DNA of 64,000 bases, taken from NCBI RefSeq assembly GCF_001865575.2, contig NZ_CP017561.2, forward strand, positions 3,480,001 to 3,544,000, in the 5' to 3' direction. This DNA is from Paraburkholderia sprentiae WSM5005 (lineage in GTDB: Bacteria; Pseudomonadota; Gammaproteobacteria; Burkholderiales; Burkholderiaceae). Position 1 is the stretch's first letter, and each line of letters opens with the position of its first letter. The position numbers were made by a program, and so were the translations under genes. Under the pieces are notes generated by a model that searched no databases, was not told where the DNA came from, and saw nothing but the letters and a program-made list of their open reading frames with translations. Shown here one piece after another: positions 18,991 through 25,954 of the stretch.

Positions 18991-19587
18991 GTGACACAAC
19001 GATGCAACTGGGTATCGAGCGAAGCGCTCGCACAGTACCACGACACCGAGTGGGGCGTACCCTCGCGCGACGATCAGCACCTGTTCGAGATGTTGGTGCT
19101 TGAAGGCGCGCAGGCCGGCTTGTCATGGTCGACGATACTCAACAAGCGCGCCGGCTATCGCCGCGCGTTCGCCGATTTCGACATCGACAAGGTCGCGGCC
19201 TTCACGTCGAAGCACGTGGATGCGCTCGTCGCCGATGAAAGCATCGTGCGACATCGCGGCAAGATCGAGGCGGCCATCCTGAACGCGCGTGCCGTGCAGC
19301 AGATCCAGGCCGAACATGGCTCGCTCGCGAATTTCGTGTGGTCATTCGTCGACGACACGCCGATTCAGAACGAATTGGCTTCGTATAAGCACGCGCCTGC
19401 GTCGACGGAAGTATCGGACGCGCTCAGCAAAGCGCTCAAGCGCTACGGCTGCAAATTTGTCGGTTCGACGATCTGCTACGCATTCATGCAGGCGGTCGGC
19501 ATGGTCAACGATCATGAGACGAGCTGCATGTGCCGAGAGCGATGCGTGTCCTTGGGCAAGAAGGGGCGTCGTCGTAAGGCGGGGTGA
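18991..19587 (+). CDS. tag: DNA-3-methyladenine glycosylase I
   Basis: 198 residues. It removes 3-methyladenine from alkylated DNA. The Zn-binding set C5, H17, H175 and C179 lies at the same positions as in E. coli Tag, and the catalytic E38 and W46 region (LEGAQAGLSW) is intact. The start is GTG at 18991, which places C5 correctly and has GGGAG about 6 nt upstream. The basic C-terminal tail (GKKGRRRKAG) is short. It is transcribed divergently from the kinase gene. Confidence 0.96.
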   Translation: MTQRCNWVSSEALAQYHDTEWGVPSRDDQHLFEMLVLEGAQAGLSWSTILNKRAGYRRAFADFDIDKVAAFTSKHVDALVADESIVRHRGKIEAAILNARAVQQIQAEHGSLANFVWSFVDDTPIQNELASYKHAPASTEVSDALSKALKRYGCKFVGSTICYAFMQAVGMVNDHETSCMCRERCVSLGKKGRRRKAG

Positions 19588-19745
19588 GCGAAGGCGTCTG
19601 CGGGACGCGCAAAAGCGCGAATTGGAGCCCTTTCAAGCTCGTAGTCGGCCCTTCGTCGGGCGACCCGCGGCGGATACTCGTCGCCATGGGCTCACGCGAT
19701 GCGCGCTCAGCAAATATCCACCGCCTCGGACGCGGAAGACCAACC

Positions 19746-20171
19746 ATGAAAACACTTAGTTTCCTGACGCATCAGGACATTTACGATCAGTCCGTCACGC
19801 ATCTGTGCGAGCAGAAGCGCGCCGCGTTGCTGCCGAGGGGCGGCGGCGCCTACCGCGGGTATTGCGGCGGCTGCCCGGTCGGCAACCTGATCAAGCCGCG
19901 GGACTATATGACCGCGATGGAAGGTGTGCTGGTGCGCTTCATTGGCAAACCACCGGCCGAAGTGCCCGCTTACATGGATATCGGCGTTGCCGCGCTGAAG
20001 AAAGCACTCCTGCGCGCCCGCATCAACGTGTACGACCCTGTGACCGTCGCTTTGCTCAGTTGCCTGCAAAACGTGCACGACATGTTCGGCACGTGGGAAT
20101 GGCATGACCGGTTGGGCTCGATCGCGCGCGAGTTCGGGCTGTCGGCCGAGCGGCTGAGGAACGCGGCGTAA
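19746..20171 (+). CDS. Uncharacterised conserved protein (CGGCPVG motif)
   Basis: 141 residues, mostly helical. A glycine-rich segment with two cysteines (YCGGCPVGNLIKP, about 40-52) and a C-terminal stretch (LQNVHDMFGTWEWHDRLGSIAREFGL) resemble a family of small proteins found in bacteria and phages, recalled only from pattern. No function is known. The start at 19746 is the first ATG of the conserved part; a longer open frame begins at 19584. A strong terminator follows. Confidence 0.65.
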   Translation: MKTLSFLTHQDIYDQSVTHLCEQKRAALLPRGGGAYRGYCGGCPVGNLIKPRDYMTAMEGVLVRFIGKPPAEVPAYMDIGVAALKKALLRARINVYDPVTVALLSCLQNVHDMFGTWEWHDRLGSIAREFGLSAERLRNAA

Positions 20172-20210
20172 CAACCGCATGCAAAGCAAAAATCGCGCGC
20201 CTCAAAAGCA

Positions 20211-20251
20211 AAACGGCGATGTGGCTTCTTTCGAAGCTCACACCGCCGTTT
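20211..20251. terminator. Bidirectional terminator between the uncharacterised gene and rpsU
   Basis: Long hairpin with outer stem AAACGGCG/CGCCGTTT and inner paired segments around GCTTC/GAAGC, with A/T ends on both sides. It serves the convergent genes at 19746-20171 and rpsU. Confidence 0.75.
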
Positions 20252-20271
20252 GGCGTACGTAAAAAGCGTGC

Positions 20272-20484
20272 TTAGTGCAGCTTTTTCGGCAGCATCTGGC
20301 TACGCAGACGCTTGTGCAGGCGCTTAACAGCTGCTGCCTTCTTGCGCTTGCGAGCCGTGGTCGGCTTTTCGTACGACTGGCGCTCACGCAGTTCAGCGAT
20401 CAGGCCATTTTTTTCGATTGCGCGACGAAAGCGGCGAATGGCCACTTCGAACGGCTCGTTTTCCTTCAGAAGAATCGTCGTCAT
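20272..20484 (-). CDS. rpsU: 30S ribosomal protein S21
   Basis: 70 residues, very basic, matching S21 throughout ([18 protein letters not shown] near the N-terminus; Lys/Arg-rich centre). It helps start translation on the small subunit. AGGAATT precedes the start. The gene is single here, not in the common rpsU-dnaG-rpoD arrangement, and is followed by a 421-bp gap on its upstream side. Confidence 0.97.
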   Translation of the reverse strand: MTTILLKENEPFEVAIRRFRRAIEKNGLIAELRERQSYEKPTTARKRKKAAAVKRLHKRLRSQMLPKKLH

Positions 20485-20905
20485 GTAATTCCTAACTCAA
20501 TCACTAGATACGGGTTTAATTGCATGGCGGTAACCGCTTAGGGTGACCGCTCACGCGCCGGCTCTCCGGTCGCTCCGATTCGTGGCCAGTAACAGGCAAA
20601 CGCGAGGCTGATAGACAACCCCGGCCAAACCACGAATGAAGCGAGAGGCAAAGCGGCCACGGAGGCCGGAAATGAGAGGTGGGGAGTTCACCGCGGAACG
20701 CGGACAGACATAATGCAAAAGCCGCGTCTGCTGCTGTTTCGCCGACCTTTCATCAATGATGAACACTGACGAAACAGGCAAAGATCTCAATTCACTCCCG
20801 ATCATATCAGGAAACTCCTCATCCTACCAGGGGTTTACCGATTGCGCCAGGGGCTTTTCCCTCTTGCGAAGCGCGCCGGCGTCGGCGGCCACGGCGTTCG
20901 TCGGA
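20485..20905. other. Non-coding stretch upstream of rpsU
   Basis: 421 bp between rpsU and the aldo/keto reductase gene, both on the minus strand. About 35-65 nt before the rpsU start are two near-identical 9-mers in tandem (GGTAACCGC at 20529-20537 and GGTGACCGC at 20542-20550, 13 bp apart). The first is part of the palindrome GCGGTAACCGC. They could be a regulator site or part of a leader structure. No convincing promoter or small gene was found in the rest. Confidence 0.4.
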
Positions 20906-21847
20906 TCAAGCGCTCGCCTCGTCCAGCTCACGGATATCGTCGGCCGTAAGGGACAGCTGGACGGCCGCGGCCAGGCCCTTCAGCTGCGCGACCGAGGTCG
21001 CGCTCGCGATGGGGGCCGTAACGCTCGGCCGCGCGATCAGCCAGGCGAGCGCGATCGCGGCGGGCGTGCTGCCGTGCCGTTGCGCGACGCCGTCGAGCGC
21101 GCCGAGAATCCGCAAGCCGCGCCCGTTCAGGTATTTCTCCACCCGGCTGCCGCGCGCCTTGCCGGCCAGATCGGCCTCGCTGCGGTACTTGCCCGACAGG
21201 AACCCGCTCGCGAGACTGTAATAGACCACCACGCCGAGATGATGCGCGAGCGCCACCGGCTCGCTGTCGCGCTCGTATTGCGCGCGGTCGTACAGATTGT
21301 ATTCGGGCTGCAGCAGCTGATATTCGGGCAGCCCATGCCGGCGCGACACGGCGAGCGCCTCCTCGACGCGCGCGCCGCTGTAGTTCGACGCGCCGATCAC
21401 GCGCACCTTGCCCGCCTCGATCAGCTTCTGATACGCGCCTAGCGTTTCGGCGAGCGGCGTCGAAGTGTCGTCGTCGTGGGAGAAATAGACGTCGATGTAA
21501 TCCGTTTGCAAGCGGCGCAGCGAGTCTTCGAGCGCGGCCTGGATGTTCGCGGCCGACAGCCCCTTGCGCTGCGGATGCTTGGACACCTTCGTCGCGAGCA
21601 CGATCTGCTCGCGCTTGCCGCTCCGACGGAACCACTTGCCGAGGATCGTCTCCGACTCGCCGCCCTGATTGCCGGGCACCCAGGCCGAATAGACATCGGC
21701 GGTATCGATGAAGTTAAGGCCAGCGTCGACGAACGCGTCGAGGATCGAAAACGACGTTGCCTCGTCGGCGGTCCAGCCAAATACATTGCCACCGAACATC
21801 AGCGGCACGACCTGCAATTCGGAACGGCCAATCCTGCGCTTTTGCAT
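20906..21847 (-). CDS. Aldo/keto reductase
   Basis: 313 residues, a TIM-barrel NADPH-dependent oxidoreductase. The tetrad is visible: Asp and Tyr in DTADVYSAW, Lys in ATKVSKH and His in YFSHDDD. It resembles the group annotated as general stress or YajO/YghZ-like reductases; the physiological substrate is unknown. The start at 21847 has GGAG upstream (CCGGAGAAATC); the frame is open beyond it but not conserved. It is divergent from fliC. Confidence 0.92.
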   Translation of the reverse strand: MQKRRIGRSELQVVPLMFGGNVFGWTADEATSFSILDAFVDAGLNFIDTADVYSAWVPGNQGGESETILGKWFRRSGKREQIVLATKVSKHPQRKGLSAANIQAALEDSLRRLQTDYIDVYFSHDDDTSTPLAETLGAYQKLIEAGKVRVIGASNYSGARVEEALAVSRRHGLPEYQLLQPEYNLYDRAQYERDSEPVALAHHLGVVVYYSLASGFLSGKYRSEADLAGKARGSRVEKYLNGRGLRILGALDGVAQRHGSTPAAIALAWLIARPSVTAPIASATSVAQLKGLAAAVQLSLTADDIRELDEASA

Positions 21848-21999
21848 GATTTCTCCGGGATCGATAACGGGCGAGCAAACGAGAATACGCCCCCTTTCGA
21901 TCACCTGCAGCGCATCGCGCCGGTCGGACTGGATGAGGCTCGCGCCCGCCAACCCCGTCGGGCGCGGCAAACAATTAGGTCGCCATGACAGAAAGTTGC

Positions 22000-22026
22000 T
22001 CAAGTTTTTTGGAGACGCGCCGTCAT
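22000..22026 (+). promoter_or_regulatory. Candidate sigma-28 (FliA) promoter of fliC
   Basis: TCAAG (22000-22004), a 14-nt spacer, then GCCGTCAT (22019-22026), about 90 nt before the fliC start. It has the same architecture as the motA candidate. The -10 element departs from GCCGATAA at two or three positions. Confidence 0.55.
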
Positions 22027-22116
22027 CCTTCACTGAGGCGGCCAGCAATGAACACGTGCTTCCGCCGATGCCACCACTGGCAGGTTTAGGGCTCATGCCT
22101 CTACAGGAGAATTTTC

Positions 22117-23568
22117 ATGCTTAGCATCAACAGTAATATCAACTCGCTGACCGCTCAGCAAAACTTGACTGGGTCTGGCAGCGCGCTCTCGCAAGCCATT
22201 ACCCGCCTGTCGTCGGGCAAGCGCATCAACAGCGCGGCGGACGATGCGGCTGGCCTCGCGATTTCCACGACACTGCAAACCGCGATCAACGGCCTGAACC
22301 AGGGCGTTTCGAACGCGAACGACGGCGTGTCGATGGTGCAAACGGCAAGCACCGGTTTGAGCCAGATCACGCAAAGCCTGCAAACGATCCGTTCGCTCGC
22401 GAACGAGGCAGCCGGCGGCTCGCTGTCGGCAAGCAACCAGGCAGCACTGCAGCAGGAAGTTGCACAGCAGATCGCTGAAGTGAACCGTCTCGCATCGCAG
22501 ACGACGTACAACGGCATCAACCTGCTGAACGGCACGGCTGGCCTCATCAACGTCCAGGTCGGCTCGAACGTCGGTCAGACGATCAGCGTGAACCTGAGCC
22601 AAGGCGTTTCGGCCGCTTCGCTGGGCGCGGGCCCGGTGCAGGCAGGCAACACGCTCGGCACGATCACCGGCCTCGACCTGAACGCGAACGGCACGGCCAA
22701 CTCGGCAGGCGGCACGGGCGCAATCACGCAGATCAACATCCTGTCGAACGGCACGGGTGGCTTCACCTTCACCGACCAGAACAACCAGGTGCTGTCGTCG
22801 GCGACGTCCAACGCCCTGTTCTCGGTGACGGGTTCGGCAAGCGGCATCTCGACGATCTCTCTGTCTAGCGGCGCGGGTAACGGCCTGCTGCAAAGCAACG
22901 AACTGACGTCGATCAACCAGGCCTTCTCGGCCGGCGGTGGCTCCGCTGCGGCGGCGGGTACGGTCCTCGGCGTTTTCTCGGGCCTCAACCTGAACGCGAC
23001 GAACGGCTCGGCAGCAACCGCGGGCATCTCGAACGCGATCACGTCGATCACCGTCGAATCGAACGGCTCGGGCGGCTTCGAATACGTGGACCAGAACGGC
23101 AACCAGCTCTCGAGCACGGCTGCGCAGAACCTGTTCACCAGCTCGTCGACGGGCATCAGCGCCTTCAACGGCGCGCAAACCACGATCGGCTCGACGACGG
23201 CAGCTCAGACGGCTGGCTCGTCACTGGCAACGGTCAACACGGACAACGTGCCGACCTCGGTGGCGAACATCAACGTCAGCACGACCGCCGGCGCGAACCT
23301 CGCGATGGAATCGGTCGACAACGCTCTCGCGACGATCAACAACATCCAGGCAACGCTGGGTGCAGCGCAGAACCGTCTGACCGGTATCGCGACTTCGCAG
23401 CAGGCTGAATCGACCGACCTGTCGAGCGCACATTCGCAGATCACCGACGCTGACTTCGCGCAGGAAACGGCGAACATGAGCAAGGCGCAAGTGTTGCAAC
23501 AGGCTGGTATCTCGGTGCTGGCACAGGCCAACTCGCAGGCGCAGCAAGTCCTGAAGCTGCTGCAGTAA
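22117..23568 (+). CDS. fliC: Flagellin FliC
   Basis: 483 residues, the filament subunit. Conserved N-terminal D0/D1 (1-170; begins MLSINSNINSLTAQQNL) and C-terminal D1/D0 (about 385-483; ends in a Gln/Leu-rich helix) flank a variable middle. That middle contains two related repeats (about 177-235 and 281-340) sharing LNA, SNG, GGF, DQN and LSS elements. It is very rich in Ser/Thr/Asn/Gly, suitable for O-glycosylation. The ribosome site AGGAG is 8-9 nt upstream. No Cys or Trp residue is present. Confidence 0.98.
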   Translation: MLSINSNINSLTAQQNLTGSGSALSQAITRLSSGKRINSAADDAAGLAISTTLQTAINGLNQGVSNANDGVSMVQTASTGLSQITQSLQTIRSLANEAAGGSLSASNQAALQQEVAQQIAEVNRLASQTTYNGINLLNGTAGLINVQVGSNVGQTISVNLSQGVSAASLGAGPVQAGNTLGTITGLDLNANGTANSAGGTGAITQINILSNGTGGFTFTDQNNQVLSSATSNALFSVTGSASGISTISLSSGAGNGLLQSNELTSINQAFSAGGGSAAAAGTVLGVFSGLNLNATNGSAATAGISNAITSITVESNGSGGFEYVDQNGNQLSSTAAQNLFTSSSTGISAFNGAQTTIGSTTAAQTAGSSLATVNTDNVPTSVANINVSTTAGANLAMESVDNALATINNIQATLGAAQNRLTGIATSQQAESTDLSSAHSQITDADFAQETANMSKAQVLQQAGISVLAQANSQAQQVLKLLQ

Positions 23569-23584
23569 TACCGAAGCAGGTAAC

Positions 23585-23661
23585 GTGGCGCGGACGGGGC
23601 GGCAAGCGGCAATACGCGCTGTCCGCGCCACGATGATTCGAACGGGAGGCTCGTCCTCCCG
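23585..23661 (+). terminator. Two hairpins after fliC
   Basis: An 11-bp perfect stem (GTGGCGCGGAC at 23585-23595 with GTCCGCGCCAC at 23621-23631), then a 7-bp stem CGGGAGG/CCTCCCG (23643-23661). Neither is followed by a T-run. They may partly stop or protect the abundant fliC transcript before fliD. Confidence 0.45.
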
Positions 23662-23756
23662 CTGTGCATTGTGAACGGCAGCGCGTAACGCGCTGAATTT
23701 CTGGCCGCAGGCAAGTTCCCCCGTCGCGTGGCCGCGACCACGCATGGAGCACTCTC

Positions 23757-25301
23757 ATGTCAACGATTTCCAGCTCGTCGTCCACAATCTCGGCGGCCGC
23801 GGCCGCGGCTGCGGCTCAATCCGCTGCCGCATCGGCCCTGCAGCAAGCTGCGCAATCCATCATCGCCGGAGCGACAGGCAACTCGTCGCTCGACGTCTCG
23901 TCGCTCGTGACGGCGCTGGTCAACGCCAAGGTGGCCGGCACGACCGCCACGCTCACCGCTCAGGCCACGACCGACAACACGCAGCTTTCGGCTGTCGGCC
24001 AGCTTTCGTCGGCGCTATCGAGCCTCCAGATCAGCCTCGCACCGCTAGCGACCGGCGCCTTCCAGTCCGACTTCACGGCGACCGCCAGCGGTAACGGCCT
24101 GACAGCCCACGCCGGTTCGGGCGCCGCATCCGGCTCGTACGCGATCGACGTCACGCAGATCGCCCAGGCACAAAGCATGACATCGGGCGCCTTCACGTCG
24201 ACGCAAGCAGCAGGGCTTGGCACCGGCACACTGACAATTGCCGTCGGCAACAAGTCGATGTCGCTAAATTTGACGTCATCGAATAACAGCCTGAGCTCGA
24301 TCGCCGCGGCAATCAACGGCTCGAGCCAGAACCCCGGCGTTTCGGCGACCATCGTGACCGGCTCCGATGGCTCTCACCTCGTGCTCGGCTCGACGACGAC
24401 GGGCGCGTCCAGCATGATCAACGTGAGCGTTAGCAACCTGGCCAACGACAACGGACTGTCGAGCCTCGGCGTCACCTCGGCCGCGGGCACGGGCGCGAGC
24501 GGTGCCTCGACGATCACGTCGGCCGGCACGCTCGCATGGAACCAGACAACCGCCGCGCAAGACGCCCAGTTCACGCTGAACGGCACCAAGGCGACCAGCT
24601 CGAGCAACTCGGTGACCACCGTGCTCGCCGGCGTGACCATGAATCTGAGTTCCGCCTCCGTCGGCACGACGCAGACCCTGACCATCGCATCCGATACCAC
24701 GAGCCAGATCAGCGACGTCCAATCGTTCGTGAGCTCCTATAACTCGCTCGTCAGCACGATGAACTCGCTATCGACGTTCACCTCGAGCGCGGCGGCAGGC
24801 TCGCAAGGCGGCCCGCTGCTGGGCGATTCGATGCTCCAGACGATTCGCTCGACCTTGGGCAACCTGCTGGGCACGAGCGTCTCCGGCTCGGGGGTGACAG
24901 CGTCGCTGGCGTCTATCGGCGTCACGCTGAATGCGGACGGCACGCTGTCGGTCGATACGCCGACGCTTACGAGCGCGGTGCAGAACAACCCGACGCAAGT
25001 CGGTACGCTGTTCAATTCGACCAACGGCATCGCCAAGCAGATGAACACCGACATTTCGACGTTCACGAAGACCGGTGGCATCATCGACATTCGCACCAGC
25101 GCATTGACCGCCGACCTGAACAGCGTGACGACGCAGTCGAGTTCGCTCACCGCGTACGAAGCGCTACTCACGTCGCAATACACGGCTCAGTTCACCGCCC
25201 TGAATACGTTGATGGCAACCACCAACAGCAACTCGCAGTATCTGACGCAGCTTTTCGGCGGCACGAATAGCCAGGGCGCGCTGTCCCAAAACTCAGCGTA
25301 A
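23757..25301 (+). CDS. fliD: Flagellar filament cap protein FliD
   Basis: 514 residues. FliD (HAP2) caps the growing filament and folds flagellin monomers. The N-terminal coiled segment includes the FliD_N region (about 40-140, LDVSSLVTALVNAKV), and the C-terminal FliD_C region is about 270-490. The first 35 residues are an unusual Ser/Ala-rich run. The gene is directly followed by fliT, its chaperone. Confidence 0.96.
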   Translation: MSTISSSSSTISAAAAAAAAQSAAASALQQAAQSIIAGATGNSSLDVSSLVTALVNAKVAGTTATLTAQATTDNTQLSAVGQLSSALSSLQISLAPLATGAFQSDFTATASGNGLTAHAGSGAASGSYAIDVTQIAQAQSMTSGAFTSTQAAGLGTGTLTIAVGNKSMSLNLTSSNNSLSSIAAAINGSSQNPGVSATIVTGSDGSHLVLGSTTTGASSMINVSVSNLANDNGLSSLGVTSAAGTGASGASTITSAGTLAWNQTTAAQDAQFTLNGTKATSSSNSVTTVLAGVTMNLSSASVGTTQTLTIASDTTSQISDVQSFVSSYNSLVSTMNSLSTFTSSAAAGSQGGPLLGDSMLQTIRSTLGNLLGTSVSGSGVTASLASIGVTLNADGTLSVDTPTLTSAVQNNPTQVGTLFNSTNGIAKQMNTDISTFTKTGGIIDIRTSALTADLNSVTTQSSSLTAYEALLTSQYTAQFTALNTLMATTNSNSQYLTQLFGGTNSQGALSQNSA

Positions 25302-25318
25302 TCCTCCGGGAGAATCTC

Positions 25319-25639
25319 GTGACTCAAGAGCGACATGCCGCACAGCAGACCGAGCTCGTCGAACAGGTGCTCGAACTGACGCAGAAGATCGCGCTCGCCG
25401 CGAGCCTTGCCGACTGGCCCAAGGCTGCCGGTCTCGCGCAGGAGCGCTCGCCGCTCCTGATGTCGATCGACGCCGAGCAAACTCCGGCGACACTGCACCT
25501 GATCCGGCGCATTCAGGCACTCGACGCGACCTTGCTCGACAACGCCCGCGAATCGCGCGATGAACTGGAGGCGGAGTACCGGACTGCCATCCATTCCAGC
25601 AAGTCGGTCCGTCAGTATCACCAGATCGCGCAACTGTAG
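25319..25639 (+). CDS. fliT: Flagellar protein FliT (FliD chaperone)
   Basis: 106 residues, helical. The start is GTG at 25319 with GGGAG upstream, 17 nt after the fliD stop. FliT-type proteins bind FliD and, in enterics, FlhDC. The size, position after fliD and helical heptad-like make-up (LTQKIALAASLADWPKAAGLAQER) support the call; sequence conservation in this family is low. Confidence 0.85.
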   Translation: MTQERHAAQQTELVEQVLELTQKIALAASLADWPKAAGLAQERSPLLMSIDAEQTPATLHLIRRIQALDATLLDNARESRDELEAEYRTAIHSSKSVRQYHQIAQL

Positions 25640-25954
25640 TCCAAGACGGCGAAGGCGTGGACGCCGCATGGCATCCACGCGAAATCAAGCCGCATCGAAA
25701 GTATGACCGTTGTTCCCAGCCCGCTCCGCGCGGGCTTTTTTTCGCCCGCACAACGCCGGCGCGACGGTTGGTCACGAACAGCAAGGAAATCCCGCCTTTA
25801 CTCGGCCAATCAGTTGACTCACGTCTGGATAGACTGATCCGACATGCCAGTTTGGGCAAGGCGCGCCTACGCCCCATCCGCGACGATTCCCATCAGGCAG
25901 ATCATGAAGGGCTTCGCCGTGCGATGCCTGCAATCGACGTACACAAGGGCACAC
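25640..25954 (+). other. Gap between fliT and the TPR glycosyltransferase gene
   Basis: 315 bp holding the fliT terminator (25718-25742) and then about 210 bp with no convincing gene. No clear promoter is visible for the downstream gene, although it must be transcribed from this stretch if the terminator is efficient. The open frame that starts at 25844 is an upstream extension of the next gene and is not TPR-like. Confidence 0.5.
25718..25742 (+). terminator. Rho-independent terminator after fliT
   Basis: Stem AGCCCGC/GCGGGCT, loop TCCGC, then T-run. A second stem (GCGTGGA/TCCACGC) lies upstream, near 25657-25682. Confidence 0.9.

Noticed and set aside
20551..20805. 84-codon minus-strand open frame upstream of rpsU
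   Set aside because: No ribosome site, no recognisable domain; more likely the rpsU leader and promoter region.
22093..23178. Minus-strand open frame across fliC
   Set aside because: Antisense to flagellin, Arg-rich, no domain.
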